Positions 61,325 through 64,000 of a stretch of DNA of 64,000 nucleotides are shown piece by piece (within the stretch, counting starts at the first letter, position 1; the number at the start of each line of letters is the position of its first letter). The position numbers and the translations under genes were made by a program. The notes under the pieces are model-generated. The model did not search any database. It was given only the letters and a program-made list of their open reading frames with translations, and was not told the DNA's origin. Source of the stretch: Pedobacter sp. D749 (GTDB lineage Bacteria > Bacteroidota > Bacteroidia > Sphingobacteriales > Sphingobacteriaceae); assembly GCF_019317285.1 (NCBI RefSeq), contig NZ_CP079218.1, positions 5,456,001-5,520,000 on the forward strand. The letters are read 5' to 3'.

Positions 61325-64000
61325 TTATACTAATTTCAATTTGCCTTTAACTGCGTAGAAAATATAGGTTTTGATATTCTGATACCCCATTTCACTAAGT
61401 AAGGTTCTGTAATTATTTACCTGTTCAATGTGTTTATCACTTTCTTCCAAAGTAAATTTATAATCGATGATTATTACTTCATTGGCGTTAATTAATACCC
61501 GGTCAGGACGGTGCAGTTTACCATTGGCATCAATAATATTTTTTTCTACAATGCTTTCGCTTGCGTTAGCAAAAATGGCCTGCAGTTCTGGATTGTTCAA
61601 TACTTCCAGTGCTGAATCGGTTAATTTCTGCTTTTCTTCTTCTTTGATAATGCCCTGTAAAACCAGGTTTGTCGTGTAATCTTCTACTTCATTTGTATTA
61701 CTTGCACTGGCTAGAATATCGTGTAATAAGGACCCCTTTCGGCCTGATTTTTCAATGTTAACCAGGTGTTTTAAATGTTTTTCTGCTGAGGGAACATAGA
61801 GTTCCGATAAACGGGTTGTGGTTGGATAACTAGTTAAGTTGATGAAATTCGAATCTTCTGTCTTACTTTCAATAGTTACAGGTTCTGCAATTTCGTACAC
61901 GCCGTTTTCATCAAACTGCTCATCAAAAGTGAAATTGATTACATCACCCATATTGGATAATTTCAATTCCTTTTTGGTCATTGTAGCAATGTAAAGGTAA
62001 TCTTTTGATCGTGTGGTAGCCACATAAAGCATGTTAAGGGCATCCATATTATTATAAAGAAGTTCTTCGTAATATGCCTTTGCAATTGCCGAATCGGCCA
62101 ATGCTTCGTTGTATTTTAAAGGGATACCTTTCAATTCTTTATAAACTGTTTCTTCCGATGAAACCCAAAAAGTGCTATTGGGTTTGCCTTTGATCTCCCA
62201 ATTACAAAAAGGAACAAAAACAGCCCTAAAAGCTAAACCTTTCGATTTGTGGATAGTAATAATCTGTATCGCATCGGCACCTTCAGGCGATGGTAATGAT
62301 TTTTTAATACCGTCTTCTTCCCACCAGGTTAAAAATGAAATGATGCCTTTTTCGCCAAGTTTTGCAGCAGAGGCAGTCAGATCTCTAAATGCCAGCAGGT
62401 AGGGAAGATTGGCAGTTAAGTTTTTCAATCCATAACTTTCAATTAATATCTCTACAAGCTCGGGAAGTGGAAGTTGTAACCAACTTTGCCAGTTTTCGCA
62501 TAGCTCAACCGGTAAAACAGTGGTAAGTGTACTTAAAGGTTTATTGCTAAGGTTAAAGTAATAATTGGCATCAATCTCTTTTTCGTGCAGCGAATGATAA
62601 AGTGCAATACAGTTGGCTTTATATAATGCTGTTTGTGCTTCTAAACCAATAAGTACTTTTAAAGTATTAATAATGAGCTGTATGGCAGAGTTGTTAGAAA
62701 TCAATAATGCATCGCCAGACAAAACTGGCAAGCTATGTTCCATTAATTTTTTAACAGTTAATAAAGCTTCGCTGTTCGAACGAACCAAAATGGCAATATC
62801 TTTTAGCGCATACTGCTGTTCGTTTTTGAGGTAATTTATTTCTTCAACAATATCATCTAAGGCTATATCTCTAAAAACAGTTTCTGTAAACCGGGCTTCA
62901 TGAGGTGCATGATCTTTACCAAACTTTTTAATCTTAATGGTTCCTCCTTTTAAGGTATTGGTAGCAAAGTTTTGGGTAGAGCCACTGTAAATATCGGTAA
63001 TAATTTGTTGGTAGTGCTGTTCTTGCCACCATTTGGAAATGCTTTCGGGTTTGGTAGCGAGGTTTTCGTTCAGTTCGTTCTGCAACGTTAATGGGATAGC
63101 CTTATAAAGAAAATTATTGAAAGTGATGACGTTTTCAGAACTCCGGTAATTCTCTTCTAAACTTTCTTCCAATACATTTTCAGCACCAACATCTAACCTG
63201 GCATGTTTATGAAGAATGTTCCAATCTCCATTGCGCCAGCGGTAAATAGACTGTTTTGTGTCGCCAACAATCAAGTGATCGATTAAATCCTGACTAGGCG
63301 TAGCCATTGCATTGGTCAAGAGTGATTTAAAACTTCCCCATTGGCTTGTAGAGGTATCCTGAAACTCGTCGAATAAAAAATTACGGTAGCGGTTACCAAC
63401 TTTCTCCCAGATAAAAGAGGGATTGTCGCCGGCATCTTCTGTAATTCCCGAAATCAGTTTTTGTGCATCACTGATCAGCAGGTTATCATTTTCGGCCCGG
63501 TATTCTTTCAATAACACAGCAATTTCCTGCATCAACCTTAAATAATAGAGGTTTTTATTAAAAGCGATAGCCAAACTGTAGTTCGGTAAATGCTTTAAAT
63601 AATGCGCTTTTAACTTTTGCAGTATCGGATTTACCGTATCATAAGCTTCAGGAAAATTTGCATTTTTTTGAAACCATTCTTCGGGCTCATCAATTAAATT
63701 GAAAAGTGGTTCAATCTTCGAGAAATCGCCTCTGGCAACTAGAATAATTTTAGCTAGTGGACTTCTCGATTTTCCTTTTAGGTGTTCAGTTTCTACCCCG
63801 ATTACATTTAAAGCTTCGTTGGCTTCTGTTGCCAGTGAAACCAGTTCCTCTTCGAAGTTCTTGATTTCTGCCTTGGTAATACTAATGTATTTTTTAAATA
63901 ATTCGTCGATGTTTTCTAAACCTAACGCGCTAACTGCATCTTCAAAAATCTGGAAACGTTCCGAAAATATTTCGCCGATCAGGTTATAGAGTTCAAATTT
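61325..64000 (-). CDS. addA: AddA-like UvrD/Rep helicase-exonuclease (partial, runs off window)
   Basis: At least 891 codons, open to the window edge at 64000, so the start and the Walker A motif are missing. Visible SF1 motifs are II LLFDEFQDTSTSQW, III VGDTKQSIYRWR, V TIHKSKGLAFRAV and VI LYVATTRSKDYLYI. A C-terminal RecB-type nuclease core follows (HRPDRVLINANEVIIIDYKF). With AddB it should resect broken DNA ends before RecA loading. A TTG at 63574 that would give a 749-residue protein is not the start, since coding continues upstream (QKNANFPEAYDTVNPILQKL). Confidence 0.9.
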   Translation of the reverse strand, partial: KFELYNLIGEIFSERFQIFEDAVSALGLENIDELFKKYISITKAEIKNFEEELVSLATEANEALNVIGVETEHLKGKSRSPLAKIILVARGDFSKIEPLFNLIDEPEEWFQKNANFPEAYDTVNPILQKLKAHYLKHLPNYSLAIAFNKNLYYLRLMQEIAVLLKEYRAENDNLLISDAQKLISGITEDAGDNPSFIWEKVGNRYRNFLFDEFQDTSTSQWGSFKSLLTNAMATPSQDLIDHLIVGDTKQSIYRWRNGDWNILHKHARLDVGAENVLEESLEENYRSSENVITFNNFLYKAIPLTLQNELNENLATKPESISKWWQEQHYQQIITDIYSGSTQNFATNTLKGGTIKIKKFGKDHAPHEARFTETVFRDIALDDIVEEINYLKNEQQYALKDIAILVRSNSEALLTVKKLMEHSLPVLSGDALLISNNSAIQLIINTLKVLIGLEAQTALYKANCIALYHSLHEKEIDANYYFNLSNKPLSTLTTVLPVELCENWQSWLQLPLPELVEILIESYGLKNLTANLPYLLAFRDLTASAAKLGEKGIISFLTWWEEDGIKKSLPSPEGADAIQIITIHKSKGLAFRAVFVPFCNWEIKGKPNSTFWVSSEETVYKELKGIPLKYNEALADSAIAKAYYEELLYNNMDALNMLYVATTRSKDYLYIATMTKKELKLSNMGDVINFTFDEQFDENGVYEIAEPVTIESKTEDSNFINLTSYPTTTRLSELYVPSAEKHLKHLVNIEKSGRKGSLLHDILASASNTNEVEDYTTNLVLQGIIKEEEKQKLTDSALEVLNNPELQAIFANASESIVEKNIIDANGKLHRPDRVLINANEVIIIDYKFTLEESDKHIEQVNNYRTLLSEMGYQNIKTYIFYAVKGKLKLV

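Overview
The window looks like chromosome from a Sphingobacteriaceae bacterium (Bacteroidota), most likely Pedobacter or a close relative. The evidence is a giant SprA of the type 9 secretion system, TonB-type outer-membrane receptors with a carboxypeptidase-regulatory N-terminus, promoters of the TTTG-N19/20-TAnnTTTG type, almost no Shine-Dalgarno sites, moderate-to-low GC, and the gene order maeB-ruvA-sprA-gcvH-vanZ. No phage, integrase or transposase is visible, so this is mainly core chromosome with a few decayed genes and many short intergenic repeats.

Layout. 0.3-7 kb: tRNA-Thr, an amidohydrolase, a 2-hydroxyacid dehydrogenase, a nitronate monooxygenase-like flavoprotein, an acyltransferase, a LytTR regulator and a small HTH protein. 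7-17 kb: a co-directional envelope block of acylphosphatase, polysaccharide flippase, dUTPase, TPR protein, DUF4292 lipoprotein, EnvC-like amidase activator, two TatA proteins, GatA and an MltD-like transglycosylase. 17-29 kb: malic enzyme, RuvA, SprA, GcvH, a VanZ-like protein and a 41-residue lipoprotein. 29-35 kb: an outer-membrane barrel protein, a fragment of a paralogue of it, and FeoA/FeoB. 35-37 kb: an Lrp regulator divergent from two tandem, very unusual tRNA-like genes with their own promoter and terminator, then a LacI regulator. 37-48 kb (minus strand): frr, pyrH, an Oar-like TonB receptor, a class II cyclic-nucleotide phosphodiesterase, nagA, then tsf, rpsB, rpsI and rplM. 48-52.6 kb: an ORF6N pseudogene, nadR-pnuC, an MscS channel and a small lipoprotein. 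52.7-64 kb (minus strand): tex, a DUF1801 relic, a pentapeptide-repeat protein, pdhB, a GNAT acetyltransferase and an AddB/AddA-like nuclease-helicase pair whose helicase runs off the window end.

The two observations I rate highest are: (1) the tandem tRNA-like genes at 36191-36526, which share a canonical tRNA elbow, an apparent GUC anticodon and compensatory base changes in two stems, but carry variable regions of about 45 and 76 nt; and (2) a family of short arrays with an exact 7-nt period, usually one fixed tetranucleotide plus three free bases and often two inverted halves, at six places, one of them inside the tex coding sequence. Also notable are a terminator-shaped hairpin inside gatA and three decayed genes.
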